Shown here: in pieces, positions 1 to 9,865 of the stretch | Numbering within the stretch: position 1 is the stretch's first letter | Layout: every line of letters starts with the position of its first letter | NCBI RefSeq assembly: GCF_027925245.1 | Contig: NZ_BSDP01000001.1 | Location: 2,480,001 to 2,544,000, forward strand | DNA from: Agromyces rhizosphaerae | Lineage (GTDB): Bacteria; Actinomycetota; Actinomycetes; Actinomycetales; Microbacteriaceae | DNA: 64,000 nt | Direction of reading: 5' to 3' | Notes under the pieces: model-generated | The model's database searches: none | Told to the model about the DNA's origin: nothing | The model's input: the letters and a program-made list of their open reading frames with translations, nothing else | Made by a program: the position numbers and the translations under genes

Positions 1-209
1 CGCGCTTCCGGCACGCTGGATGCTCCGTCGCGCGCGTCGCGTCAAGGCGCGGCTGCAGCCCGGGGCATCCGCTCCGCTCGGGTATGCGCCCGTCGATGCA
101 GGTGCGGACGTGCGGGTGCCGAGCCGTCAGGGCTGAGCCGGCGTCCCGGCCGCCCGGCTGCCTCGCATTCCGATCGGGGAATGTCGGTGGTCGCTGCTTC
201 CATGAAGGT

Positions 210-1742
210 ATGGAGGAAGCAGGGCGGGCCGCGGTTCCGGCGTTCGACGCGTTGCCACCGCGCCTGCCCGCGCCTGACGAGATCGACATCGAGTGGCAGC
301 TACTCGACGACGTGATCGACGAGTGGCGCCGGGGTGAGGCGACGGATGCCGCGGGGCTGCCCGCCGACGCCAGGCGCGAGGCGCTGCTCGACCTGCACGT
401 CACCGAGATCGCCGCGCTCACGGCGCAGCTCGAGCGCGTCAGCGCGCGGCGTGCGTCGCTCATCGCGGACGCCCATCGGGAGTCGGCGGCGATCGAGGAG
501 GAGCGCGCTGCCGTGCGCGAGCGCGAGGGTCTGCGCGTCGACCCGCCGCGTCGCCGGGCCGAGCTCGTGCGCCGCTCGCTGACCGCAGAGATCGCATGCG
601 CGACCCGCGCGACCGAGGCGACCGTCGCGCGCTGGATCGGCGAGGCCGAGGCGCTCGCCGACGGGCTCGGAGCGACGCTGGCGGCCGCACTGGAGGGGCG
701 CATCTCGTACCTGCACGCCCGCACCATCGCCGACGAGGCCGGGTCGCTGCCGGCCGCCCACCGTGCCGACTTCGAAGCCGAGGCGCTGCGCGTCGCGGCG
801 ACCACGACGCCCGGGCGCTTCCGGCGACGAGCGCGGATACTGCGCGAGCGCATGCATCCCGACTCGATCGAGGCTCGTGCCGCCGATGCCTCGGCCGGCC
901 GCCACGTGCGAGTAGAGCCCGATCGCGATGGCATGGCCTGGCTGACCGCCCACCTGCCCGCCGCGACCGCGGCGCGCATCGACGCGCGGCTCACCGACAC
1001 CGCCGGGCACCTTCGCGCGCTCGACGGCGAGGAGCGCACCGTCGCGCAGCTCCGCGTGGACGTGCTCGCCGACCTGCTGCTGGCAGCGGGGCAGGGGATC
1101 GCGGGCGAGGCGGCCTCGCAGCCCGGGGCGGAGGGCCCGGCGCACAACGGCGCGACCTCCGCGCGAGACGAGTCCGCGCCGGCACGTGCCACCTCGGGTG
1201 CACCCTCGGCGAGACGCGGCATCCGACCGCAGGTCTCGGTCACCGTCCCCGCCAGGCGCCTCCTCGGCCACGGCGACGAGCCCGCGATGCTCGACGGGTA
1301 CGGACCGATCCCGATCGACGACGCCCTCGAGCTCGCCGGGGCGGCCGGCTCGCTGCGGCGCCTGCTCACGGACCCCGACTCGGGCGCGGTGATCTCCGTC
1401 GGGCGCGACCGCTACACCGTTCCGCCCGACCTGCGCGCCTGGCTGCGCGTGCGCGACGGCACCTGCCGGTTCCCGGGCTGCGATCGGCGGGCGGATGCCT
1501 CGGAGATCGACCACACCCTCGACTGGGCCGCCGGAGGTGCGACCGCGCACGACAATCTCGCGCACCTCTGCGCCCGCCACCACCACCTGAAACACGAGGC
1601 CGGATGGCGGGTCGTCCAACGGGGCGGAGGGGTGCTCGACTGGCGGAGTCCACTCGGGCGGGAGTACACGACCGAGCCGATCGAGGCGTTGTCGGTCGCG
1701 CGCCAACGCGAACCCGAACCCGAACCAGATCCGCCGTTCTAG
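210..1742 (+). CDS. DUF222 domain protein with C-terminal HNH endonuclease motif
   Basis: About 510 residues. The N-terminal two thirds is Ala/Arg/Glu-rich and helical, typical of the DUF222 (13E12 repeat) family. Residues about 418-463 form an HNH nuclease module: a CxxxxC zinc pair (CRFPGC), then EIDH, then HLCARHHHLKH. The family is very common in Actinomycetota, often in many copies per genome, and its role is unproven; DNA nicking or restriction-like activity is assumed from the HNH fold. The ATG at 210 is chosen because the acidic DUF222-like N-terminus begins there; the frame is open upstream to 84, but that segment is low-complexity and unlike the family. No strong ribosome binding site is visible, so the start is uncertain. 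Its stop codon overlaps the stop of the convergent next gene. Confidence 0.85.
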   Translation: MEEAGRAAVPAFDALPPRLPAPDEIDIEWQLLDDVIDEWRRGEATDAAGLPADARREALLDLHVTEIAALTAQLERVSARRASLIADAHRESAAIEEERAAVREREGLRVDPPRRRAELVRRSLTAEIACATRATEATVARWIGEAEALADGLGATLAAALEGRISYLHARTIADEAGSLPAAHRADFEAEALRVAATTTPGRFRRRARILRERMHPDSIEARAADASAGRHVRVEPDRDGMAWLTAHLPAATAARIDARLTDTAGHLRALDGEERTVAQLRVDVLADLLLAAGQGIAGEAASQPGAEGPAHNGATSARDESAPARATSGAPSARRGIRPQVSVTVPARRLLGHGDEPAMLDGYGPIPIDDALELAGAAGSLRRLLTDPDSGAVISVGRDRYTVPPDLRAWLRVRDGTCRFPGCDRRADASEIDHTLDWAAGGATAHDNLAHLCARHHHLKHEAGWRVVQRGGGVLDWRSPLGREYTTEPIEALSVARQREPEPEPDPPF

Positions 1743-2275
1743 CCGTCGCCCGCGCGGTGCACCTCGACGTGCCGCAGGTACGCCTCGCCGTTGCGGCGGA
1801 TCCCCGCGCGCTCCTCGTCGCTCAGCTCGCGCCGCACCTTCGCCGGAACCCCGGCCACGAGCGACCCCGGCGGCACGACGGTGCCCTCGAGCACCACGGC
1901 CCCCGCGGCGACGAGCGACCCCGCGCCGATGACCGCGCCGTTCAGCACGGTCGCCGACATGCCGACCAGGCAGTCGTCCTCGATCGTGCAGCCGTGCAGC
2001 ACCGCGCCGTGACCGACCGACACCCCGCGCCCCACCGACAGCGGATACCCGCGATCGACGTGGCACACGACCGTGTCCTGCAGGTTGGACCCCTCGCCCA
2101 GCACGATCGGCTCGGCCTCCGCGCGCAGCACGGCGTTGTACCAGACGCTCGATCCCGCCTCGAGCCGCACGTTCCCGACCAGCACGGCGCCCGCGGCGAC
2201 GAACGCGGACTCGTCGACCGACGGCTCGGAGACCCCCGGAAGCGAACGGACATGGGCGGCGGCGTCGACGGTCAT
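1739..2275 (-). CDS. gamma-class carbonic anhydrase family protein (left-handed beta-helix)
   Basis: 178 residues, the usual size for the family. The sequence shows hexapeptide-repeat spacing of small aliphatic residues across residues 25-150, which folds as a left-handed beta-helix trimer. His72, His89 and His94 (in CHVD and GHGAVLHG) match the three zinc ligands of gamma carbonic anhydrases. Members interconvert CO2 and bicarbonate or are uncharacterised (PaaY/YrdA/CaiE-like), so the activity is inference. It is a single gene. Its stop codon overlaps that of the convergent DUF222 gene (minus-strand TAG at 1739-1741 against plus-strand TAG at 1740-1742). Confidence 0.85.
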   Translation of the reverse strand: MTVDAAAHVRSLPGVSEPSVDESAFVAAGAVLVGNVRLEAGSSVWYNAVLRAEAEPIVLGEGSNLQDTVVCHVDRGYPLSVGRGVSVGHGAVLHGCTIEDDCLVGMSATVLNGAVIGAGSLVAAGAVVLEGTVVPPGSLVAGVPAKVRRELSDEERAGIRRNGEAYLRHVEVHRAGDG

Positions 2276-2424
2276 GCCGTCAGACTAGCGATCGGCGCGA
2301 CCCCGACAACCGCGAGGGGTGCTCGATTCTCCACACGCTGCCGCGCGCCGTACGCACACCTCGACACCTGCGGTACCGTGGCTGCTCGTGCGTATACGGA
2401 CGCACAAGTACGGAACCGGGAGAC

Positions 2425-2841
2425 ATGGACGAGATCTCGAGACGCACCGCCGCCAGGGCCATCGCATGGTCGGCGCCCGCCATCGCCCTCGCGGTCACCG
2501 TGCCGCAGGCGGCCGCCTCGGTGCCCGACCCGACCGCTCCGCAGGCGGCGCCGCTCCTGCTGTGCTGCGATCCCGGCTACCTGGAGGTGTCGGTGACGAA
2601 CCCCCCGAGCGCGGCGGGAGCGATCGTCGTCGAGGGCTGGCGCGACGCGTCCGGGGCGGTCTGGGCGCCGAGCAGCCCGCGGTTGCTGGAACCGAACACG
2701 CGTGCGAGCGTGTCCTTCCCGGGCGCATCGGACTGCGACGCCCCGACCGGATGGGTGCTGTGGCGACCTCAGTCCGGCGGTGACCAGCAGGCCATCTGGG
2801 TCGACCTCTCGGCAGTGATCAACCCCGACTGCGTCTTCTGA
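2425..2841 (+). CDS. small secreted protein with Tat-like signal peptide, unknown function
   Basis: 138 residues. The N-terminus has a twin-arginine-like motif (SRRTAARA), a hydrophobic stretch and a small-residue cleavage region around residues 25-31 (PQAAAS), so export is likely, possibly by Tat. The mature part has two adjacent cysteines (LLCCDPG), a later Cys in SDCDAP and one near the C-terminus (NPDCVF), so two disulfides are possible. It reads like a small beta-rich extracellular domain. I recognise no named family. A GGGAG lies two bases before the ATG, which is closer than usual. The last 23 bases overlap the 3' end of the convergent permease gene. Confidence 0.7.
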   Translation: MDEISRRTAARAIAWSAPAIALAVTVPQAAASVPDPTAPQAAPLLLCCDPGYLEVSVTNPPSAAGAIVVEGWRDASGAVWAPSSPRLLEPNTRASVSFPGASDCDAPTGWVLWRPQSGGDQQAIWVDLSAVINPDCVF

Positions 2842-4105
2842 GCGCGAGCACGACGAGCCGCCCCACGACCCCCACCGCGAACACCGCGACGCCGGCCACG
2901 ACCGACGTCCAGGGCAGCGTGGCGACCAGCACGAGGCATCCGATCGCCCCGAGCACCTGCAGCCAGCGCGGGTACCGCCGATCGTCGCGGCCCTGCGTGT
3001 ACGCGGCGACGTTCGCCACGAGGTAGTACAGCAGCACGCCGAACGACGAGAACCCGATCGCCCCGCGCAGGTCGACGGTCAGCACCAGCACGATCACCAC
3101 CAGGGCGACGGATGCCTCTGAGACCCACGGCACCCGGAACCTGGCGCCCACGCGCGCCAGCGGCGCCGGCAGGTCGCGCTCGCGCGCCATCGCAAGGCTC
3201 GTGCGCCCGACGCCCGCGATGAGCGCGAGCAGCGCGCCGAGCGACGCGGCCGCCCCGCCGATGCGCACGAGCGGTGCCGCCCAGGCCCAGTCGTTCGCCC
3301 GCACCACGTCGACGAGCGGCGCGGCCGACGCCCCGAGCGCCTCCGCGCCGAGCGCGGCGAGCGCGACCACGCCCACCGCCGCGTAGACGACGACCGCGAC
3401 GCCAAGCGCGAGCACGATCGCGCGCGGGATGGTGCGCGACGGCTCGCGCACCTCCTCGCCCATGGTCGCCATGCGCGCGTAGCCCGCGAACGCGAAGAAC
3501 AGCAGGCCGCCCGACTGCATGATGCCGTACCAGCCCTCGGCGACGAGCCCCGACGGGTCGAGCAGGCCGCCGCCCGGCAGCGCTCCCGCGACGCCGGACG
3601 CCACGACGACGGCGAGCACCAGCAGCACGACCGTCACGATGATCGCCGCGAGCCCCGCCGTGCGGGTCACGCCGAACAGGTTCACGCCGGCGAGCGCAGC
3701 GACCGCGAGCGCCGCGACGAGCCGTTCCCAGCCCTCGGGCGCAACGTACGCGGCGAACGTCAGCGCCATCGCCGCGCAGCTCGCGGTCTTGCCGATCACG
3801 AAGCCCCACCCGGCGAGGAACCCCCACCACGGTCCCAGTTGCTCGCGCCCGTACACGTACGTGCCGCCCGACCGCGGGTACTGCGCAGCGAGCTGCGCCG
3901 ACGAGGTCGCATTGGCGAACGCGATCACGGCGGCGATCGCCAGGCCGATCAGCAGCCCGTCGCCCGCGGCCCGCGCGGCCGGCGCGAAGGCGGCGAACAC
4001 TCCGGCGCCCACCATCGACGCCACCCCGATCACCGTCGCGTCGCGCAGCCCGAGCGCGCGGGAGAGTTCGGGGGAGCCGGGGGTCCCGGCGGCGCCTGCG
4101 GTCAC
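2819..4105 (-). CDS. APC-superfamily amino acid/polyamine permease
   Basis: 428 residues with about twelve hydrophobic segments. The first helix carries the APC signature (MVGAGVFAAF, residues about 31-40), followed by the conserved YPRSGGTYVYGRE region near residues 75-87. This supports a proton- or sodium-coupled or exchange transporter for amino acids or related amines. Substrate cannot be read from sequence and no neighbouring catabolic gene suggests one. The start is a GTG. It is transcribed alone and overlaps the secreted-protein gene tail to tail by 23 bases. Confidence 0.9.
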   Translation of the reverse strand: MTAGAAGTPGSPELSRALGLRDATVIGVASMVGAGVFAAFAPAARAAGDGLLIGLAIAAVIAFANATSSAQLAAQYPRSGGTYVYGREQLGPWWGFLAGWGFVIGKTASCAAMALTFAAYVAPEGWERLVAALAVAALAGVNLFGVTRTAGLAAIIVTVVLLVLAVVVASGVAGALPGGGLLDPSGLVAEGWYGIMQSGGLLFFAFAGYARMATMGEEVREPSRTIPRAIVLALGVAVVVYAAVGVVALAALGAEALGASAAPLVDVVRANDWAWAAPLVRIGGAAASLGALLALIAGVGRTSLAMARERDLPAPLARVGARFRVPWVSEASVALVVIVLVLTVDLRGAIGFSSFGVLLYYLVANVAAYTQGRDDRRYPRWLQVLGAIGCLVLVATLPWTSVVAGVAVFAVGVVGRLVVLALRRRSRG

Positions 4106-4147
4106 GGCCGCACCCTATCGCTCGCGGGTGTCGCCTAGGATCGCCGC

Positions 4148-4625
4148 GTGACCACGCCGCAGCCCACGCCCGCCCACCCCGCCGTCGATCGCGTGCAGGC
4201 GGCGCTCGCCGAGCAGGGCCTCACCCCCGAGATCCGCTGGTTCGACGGCGCGGTCACGACCGCCCAGCTCGCCGCCGATGCGCTCGGCATCGAGGTCGGC
4301 CAGATCGCGAACTCGCTCGTCTTCCTGCTCGACGACGAGCCGCTGCTCGTGCTCACGTCGGGCGCGCACCGCGTCGACACCGAGTGGCTCGGCGCCGAGC
4401 TCGGCGGCACGATCGGCCGCGCCTCGAAGGAGCGGGTGAAGGATGCCACGGGGCAGGTGATCGGCGGGGTCGCCCCGGTGGGGCATCCGTCGCCCGTGCG
4501 CACCGTGGTCGACACGCACCTCGCGCGCTACGACGTGGTGTGGGCGGCCGCCGGGCACGCGCGCACGGTGTTCCCGACGAGCTTCGACGAGCTCGTTCGG
4601 GTCACCGGCGGCACGCCCAGTGCCG

Positions 4626-4642
<17 letters not shown>
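4148..4642 (+). CDS. YbaK/EbsC family aminoacyl-tRNA deacylase
   Basis: 164 residues, GTG start. YbaK-type fold: an N-terminal helix, then EIRWFDGAVTTAQLAADALG, a hydrophobic strand LVFLLDDEPLLVLTSGAHRVD, and a conserved GQVIGGVAPVGHPSPV segment around residues 100-118 that forms the active-site loop. Relatives deacylate mischarged tRNAs (Cys-tRNAPro, Ala-tRNAPro) as free-standing ProX/YbaK editing proteins. The exact tRNA target is not visible. It stands alone, with only 42 bases to the divergent permease start, and its 3' end overlaps galK by 17 bases. Confidence 0.85.
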
Positions 4643-5788
<1,146 letters not shown>

Positions 5789-5792
<4 letters not shown>

Positions 5793-6940
5793 AGCGTGAC
5801 CCCCTCGATCGCCTCGCGCAGCGCCGTGGCCTGCGTCTCCGGCGGCACGTCGCCGATCCACGCGCCCATCGCCGCCTCGGAGCCGGCGAGGAACTTCAGC
5901 TTGTCGGCCGCACGCCGCGGGCTCGTGAGCTGCAGCATGAGCCGCACCTCGTCGCGGCGCTCGTGCACCGGGGCCTGGTGCCAGGCCGCGATGTACGGCG
6001 TCGGGGTGTCGTAGAGCGCGTCGACGCCGCGCAGCAGCCGCAGGTACAGCGTCGAGAGCTCCTCGCGCTCCTCGAGCGTCGTGGCGGCGAGGTCGGGCAC
6101 GTGCCGGTTCGGCAGGATGTGCGCCTCGATCGGCCAGCGTGCGGCGAACGGCACGAACGCCGTCCAGTGCTCGCCCGCGATGAGCAGGCGCTCGCCGGTG
6201 CGTTCGCGCTCGAGGATGTCGGCGAACAGCGTGGGGCCGTACGCGTCGAGCGAGTCGAGCAGTCGCTGCGTACGAGGCGTCACGTACGGGTAGGAGTAGA
6301 TCTGGCCGTGCGGATGCTGCAGGGTGACGCCGATCGCCTCGCCGCGGTTCTCGAACGGGAACACCTGCTGCACCCCCGGCAGCGACGAGAGCGCGGCCGT
6401 ACGCTGCGCCCAGGCCTCGATCACGGTGCGTGCGCGCGACGGCGTCTGGGTGCCGAACGAGCCCTCGTGGTCGGGGCTGAAGCACACGACCTCGCAGCGG
6501 CCGACCGACGTGCGGGTGCGCTCGATGCCGACCGACCGGTACGCCGCGAGGGCGGCCGTGTCGTCCTCGCCGTCGGGCAGGCCCAGCTCGGGCCCGAACG
6601 AGGGCGACTTGTTCTCGAACACGGCCACGTCGTACGTGCTCGGGATCTCCGAGGGATTGCCCGGCGCCTGCGGCGCCAGGGGATCGAGGTGGGCGGGCGG
6701 CAGGAACGCGCGGTTCTGGCGGGCCGCAGCGAACGAGATCCACTCGCCGGTGAGCGCGTCCTGGCGCATCACCGCGGTGGGCGGCCTCGGGGCGAGCTCG
6801 CGCTCGTCGACCGCGCGCTCGGGCGGCAGCGTCGAGTCCGCGTCGTCGAAGTAGATCAGGTCGCGCCCGTCGGCGAGCGAGGTGCGCCGCACCGCGATGC
6901 GGTCGTCGGTGATCGGGGCGGGGATGTCGGTGTGGCTCAT
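5789..6940 (-). CDS. galT: galactose-1-phosphate uridylyltransferase
   Basis: 383 residues, slightly longer than the E. coli enzyme (about 348). The histidine-triad active site HPHGQ is at residues 209-213, inside the family context NRGEAIGVTLQHPHGQIYSY, and NRHVPDL occurs later. It transfers UMP from UDP-glucose to galactose-1-phosphate through a uridylyl-histidine intermediate. It is first in the galT-galK operon and starts 85 bases from the divergent DeoR regulator gene, with an inverted repeat in the gap that could be the operator. Confidence 0.96.
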
Positions 6941-6960
6941 GGCGACGTCAGACTACGCCG

Positions 6961-6997
6961 CTTTGCTTTCACAAACAAGTGGCTTTGTCTTGCAAAG
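6961..6997. promoter_or_regulatory. putative DeoR operator between galT and the regulator gene
   Basis: An unusually AT-rich stretch for this genome. It has perfect outer arms CTTTGC (6961-6966) and GCAAAG (6992-6997), plus inner ACAAA (6971-6975) and TTTGT (6984-6988) arms displaced by one base from exact symmetry. It sits in the 85-base gap between divergent galT and the DeoR-type gene, where it could control both. Operator function is inference from position and symmetry. Confidence 0.5.
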
Positions 6998-7025
6998 AAT
7001 TCCGAAGCACGGCAGGATGCTGCGC

Positions 7026-7865
7026 ATGGACGCCGACCGCTCCGACGACGCACGCGTGGTGCTGCCCGCCTCCGTGCGGCGCGAGCGCGCGCTCGCGCTC
7101 GTGACCGAACGGGGCTTCGTCCGCGTGAGCGAACTGGGCCGGGCCTTCGGCGTGACCGACGTCACCGCGCGCGCCGACCTCGACGCGCTCGAGCGGTCGG
7201 GAGGCATCCGCCGGGTGCACGGCGGCGCGGTGCCGGCCGACGCGGGTGCCGTCTCGGCGCGGCCCGAGCGCGAACCGAGCTTCGAGGAGGCGTTGGCGTC
7301 GTCGGTCGTGCCCAAGGAGCAGATCGGACTGGCCGTCGCCGCGGAGGTGCAGAGCGGGCAGAGCGTGATCCTCGACGTCGGCACGACCACGCTCGCGGTC
7401 GCCCGTGCGCTGCGCGCGCGGGAGGACCTGGCCGACGTCACCGTGCTGACCAACGGCCTCAGCATCGCGCTCGAGCTCGAGCCCGAGATCCCGCGGTTCA
7501 CGGTCGTCGTCACGGGCGGCACGCTGCGCCCGCGCCAGCACTCGCTCGTGCATCCGCTGGCCGGCGTCGTGCTCGACGAGGTGCACGCGGACCTCGCCGT
7601 GATCGGATGCAACGGGGTCGACGCCGCTCGCGGCGTCACCAACGCCAACCTGCCCGAGGCCGCCGTCAAGCGGCAGATGCTGCACGCCGCGTCGCGCGCC
7701 ATCGTCGTCGCCGACGCCGCGAAGCTCGGCGAAGTGCACCTCGGGCGCATCGCCCCGGTCGACGCGTTCGACCGGCTCGTGACCGACGCCGCCGCGCCCG
7801 CGGCGCTCATCGACGAATTGCAGGATGCGGGTCTGGCGGTCACGGTGGCAGACCATAGGCTGTAG
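7026..7865 (+). CDS. DeoR/GlpR family transcriptional regulator of the galactose genes
   Basis: 279 residues from the ATG at 7026. The N-terminal winged helix shows the DeoR signature (RRERALALVTERGFVRVSEL, then VTDVTARADLDALERSG and the family-hallmark RRVHGGAV). The rest is a DeoR sugar-phosphate sensor domain, with VILDVGTTTLAVARAL and VVTGGTLRPRQHSLV. Family members are repressors released by a phosphorylated sugar. An in-frame ATG at 7017 is possible, but GCAGG is better spaced for 7026. It is divergent from galT-galK and followed after 2 bases by the epimerase gene, so it probably controls the module, including itself. Confidence 0.9.
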   Translation: MDADRSDDARVVLPASVRRERALALVTERGFVRVSELGRAFGVTDVTARADLDALERSGGIRRVHGGAVPADAGAVSARPEREPSFEEALASSVVPKEQIGLAVAAEVQSGQSVILDVGTTTLAVARALRAREDLADVTVLTNGLSIALELEPEIPRFTVVVTGGTLRPRQHSLVHPLAGVVLDEVHADLAVIGCNGVDAARGVTNANLPEAAVKRQMLHAASRAIVVADAAKLGEVHLGRIAPVDAFDRLVTDAAAPAALIDELQDAGLAVTVADHRL

Positions 7866-7867
7866 GG

Positions 7868-8800
7868 ATGACGCTTCCCACGGGCGAGCAGTTCGAGCTC
7901 AGCACCACCACCTCGAGCGGCGAACTCCGCGCCACCATCACGTCGCTCGCCGCCGGCATCCGCGCGCTCAGCATCGACGGCATCGACCTCGTGCCGAGCT
8001 TCCCCGAGGACTCGAGCCCGCCGAGCGGGTCGGGCATCGTGCTCGTGCCCTGGCCGAACCGCATCCGCGACGGCCGTTGGACCCACGACGAGCAGGTCCA
8101 CCAGCTCGCGATCACCGAGCCGGCCCGCAACAACGCGATCCACGGCCTGCTGCGCTACACGGCGTACCACGAGCTCGATCGCGACCGCGACTCGGTCACG
8201 CTCGGCGCCGACATCTACCCGCAGCTCGGCTACCCGTTCCTGCTGCGCACCGCCGTGCGCTACGAGCTGGTCTCCGACGGGCTCGACGTGACGCACTTCA
8301 TCGAGAACCTCGGCTCGGAGCCCGCCCCGGTGGCGGTCGGCACGCACCCGTTCCTGAAGATCGGCGACGTGCGCACCGAGACGCTCACGCTCCGGCTGGC
8401 CGCGGCCAGCCACATCGAGGTCGACGAGCGGCTGCTGCCCACCGGCGAGGTGCCGGTCGAGGGCACGCCGTTCGACCTGCGCGGCGGTGAGCTGGTGGGC
8501 GACCTCTCGCTCGACGACGCGTTCGGCGAGGTCGAGCTCGTCGACGGCGAGTCGGAGCACACGCTCACGGCCCCCGACGGCCGCAGCGTCGCGATGTGGG
8601 CCGACGACGCGTTCGGCTACGTGCAGGTCTACACGACCCGCACCTACCCCGGTGAGGACGGCGACCAGGCGATCGCGATCGAGCCGATGACGGCGCCCGC
8701 CGAGGCCTTCAACTCGGGCAAGGGAGTGCGCTGGCTGCACCCCGGTGAGCAGTGGGAAGTCCGCTGGGGCATCCGCTTCGCCGGATTCTCGGCCGAGTAG
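7868..8800 (+). CDS. aldose 1-epimerase family protein (mutarotase-like)
   Basis: 310 residues. Galactose mutarotase-like fold: LVPWPNRIRDGRW near residues 59-71 (substrate-binding Arg), NNAIHGLLRYTAYHE with a catalytic-type His around residue 97, and GTHPFLKIGD near residue 160 with the second conserved His; a late IAIEPMTAPAEAFNSGKG carries the catalytic Glu. It interconverts beta- and alpha-anomers of galactose or related sugars, feeding GalK. It is 2 bases from the DeoR stop and so almost certainly cotranscribed with it. Confidence 0.9.
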   Translation: MTLPTGEQFELSTTTSSGELRATITSLAAGIRALSIDGIDLVPSFPEDSSPPSGSGIVLVPWPNRIRDGRWTHDEQVHQLAITEPARNNAIHGLLRYTAYHELDRDRDSVTLGADIYPQLGYPFLLRTAVRYELVSDGLDVTHFIENLGSEPAPVAVGTHPFLKIGDVRTETLTLRLAAASHIEVDERLLPTGEVPVEGTPFDLRGGELVGDLSLDDAFGEVELVDGESEHTLTAPDGRSVAMWADDAFGYVQVYTTRTYPGEDGDQAIAIEPMTAPAEAFNSGKGVRWLHPGEQWEVRWGIRFAGFSAE

Positions 8801-8811
8801 GGGCGCCCACC

Positions 8812-9852
8812 ATGCAGATCGGCATGATGCTGAGCTATGCCGGCGGCTTCCGCGAGGCGGCGGCCGAGGTCGAGGCGCTCGAGCAGGCCGGGGTCGACCT
8901 CGTCGTCGTGCCCGAGGCGTACTCGTTCGACGCGGTCAGCCAGCTCGGGTTCCTCGCGGCGCGCACCGAGCGGATGCGGCTGGTCAGCGGCATCCTGCAG
9001 CTCTACACGCGCACGCCCACGCTCACGGCGATGACCGCTGCGGGACTCGACTTCGTCTCCGACGGGCGGTTCACGCTCGGCATCGGCGCGTCCGGCCCGC
9101 AGGCGATCGAGGGCTTCCACGGCGTGCCGTACGACGCACCGCTCGGCCGCACGCGCGAGGTCGTCGAGATCTGCCGGTCGGTCTGGCGGCGCGAGCGCCT
9201 GGAGCACGCGGGCAAGTACTACACGATCCCGCTGCCGGCCGACCAGGGCACCGGGCTGGGCAAGCCGCTGAAGCTGATCAACGAGCCCGTGCGACCCGAC
9301 ATCCCGATCCTCATCGCGTCGCTCGGCCCGAAGTCGGTCGAGCAGACCGCCGAGATCGCGGACGCCTGGCTGCCGACGCTGTTCCACCCCGAGCGGGCGC
9401 GCGACGTGTGGGGCGACGCGCTCGACGCGGGCACCGCGCGGCGCGACCCGTCGCTGGCACCGCTCGAGATCTTCGCGACCACCGCGCTCTACATCGGCGA
9501 TGACGTCGCCGCCGTGCTGCCGACGGTCAAGCAGCAGATCGCGCTCTACGTCGGCGGCATGGGCGCGCGCGGCAAGAACTTCTACAACACGCTCGTGACC
9601 GGCTACGGGTACGGCGACGTGGCCGCGACGATCCAGGAGCTGTTCCTCGCCGGCCGCAAGGAGGAGGCCGTCGCGGCGGTGCCCGACGAGCTCGCGCTCG
9701 CGATGAACCTGGTCGGCACGCCCGCCCAGGTGGCCGAGCGCGTCGCGGCCTTCGGCGCCGCCGGGGTCGGCGTGCTCGCGGCGGCACCGCTCGGGCGCAA
9801 CGCCGACGAGCGGCTGGCGCTCATGCGCGGGCTGCGCGCGATCGTGGGCTGA
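8812..9852 (+). CDS. LLM-class F420-dependent oxidoreductase
   Basis: 346 residues with a luciferase-like TIM barrel: MQIGMMLSYAGGF start, LVVVPEAYSFDAVSQLGFLA, SGILQLYTRTPTLTAMTAAG and FTLGIGASGPQAIEGFHGVPYD. These blocks match the actinobacterial subgroup around Rv3093c that uses reduced F420 rather than FMN. Substrate unknown. ATG 8812 is chosen because the family N-terminus begins there; the frame extends upstream into the epimerase gene. It follows the epimerase by 11 bases and could be cotranscribed, though a role in galactose metabolism is not evident. Confidence 0.88.
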   Translation: MQIGMMLSYAGGFREAAAEVEALEQAGVDLVVVPEAYSFDAVSQLGFLAARTERMRLVSGILQLYTRTPTLTAMTAAGLDFVSDGRFTLGIGASGPQAIEGFHGVPYDAPLGRTREVVEICRSVWRRERLEHAGKYYTIPLPADQGTGLGKPLKLINEPVRPDIPILIASLGPKSVEQTAEIADAWLPTLFHPERARDVWGDALDAGTARRDPSLAPLEIFATTALYIGDDVAAVLPTVKQQIALYVGGMGARGKNFYNTLVTGYGYGDVAATIQELFLAGRKEEAVAAVPDELALAMNLVGTPAQVAERVAAFGAAGVGVLAAAPLGRNADERLALMRGLRAIVG

Positions 9853-9865
9853 GCCGCCGACGGAG

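Noticed and set aside
1..209. Possible end of a gene or regulatory RNA at the left edge
   Set aside because: No convincing coding or structural signal; the frame open from 84 is low-complexity.
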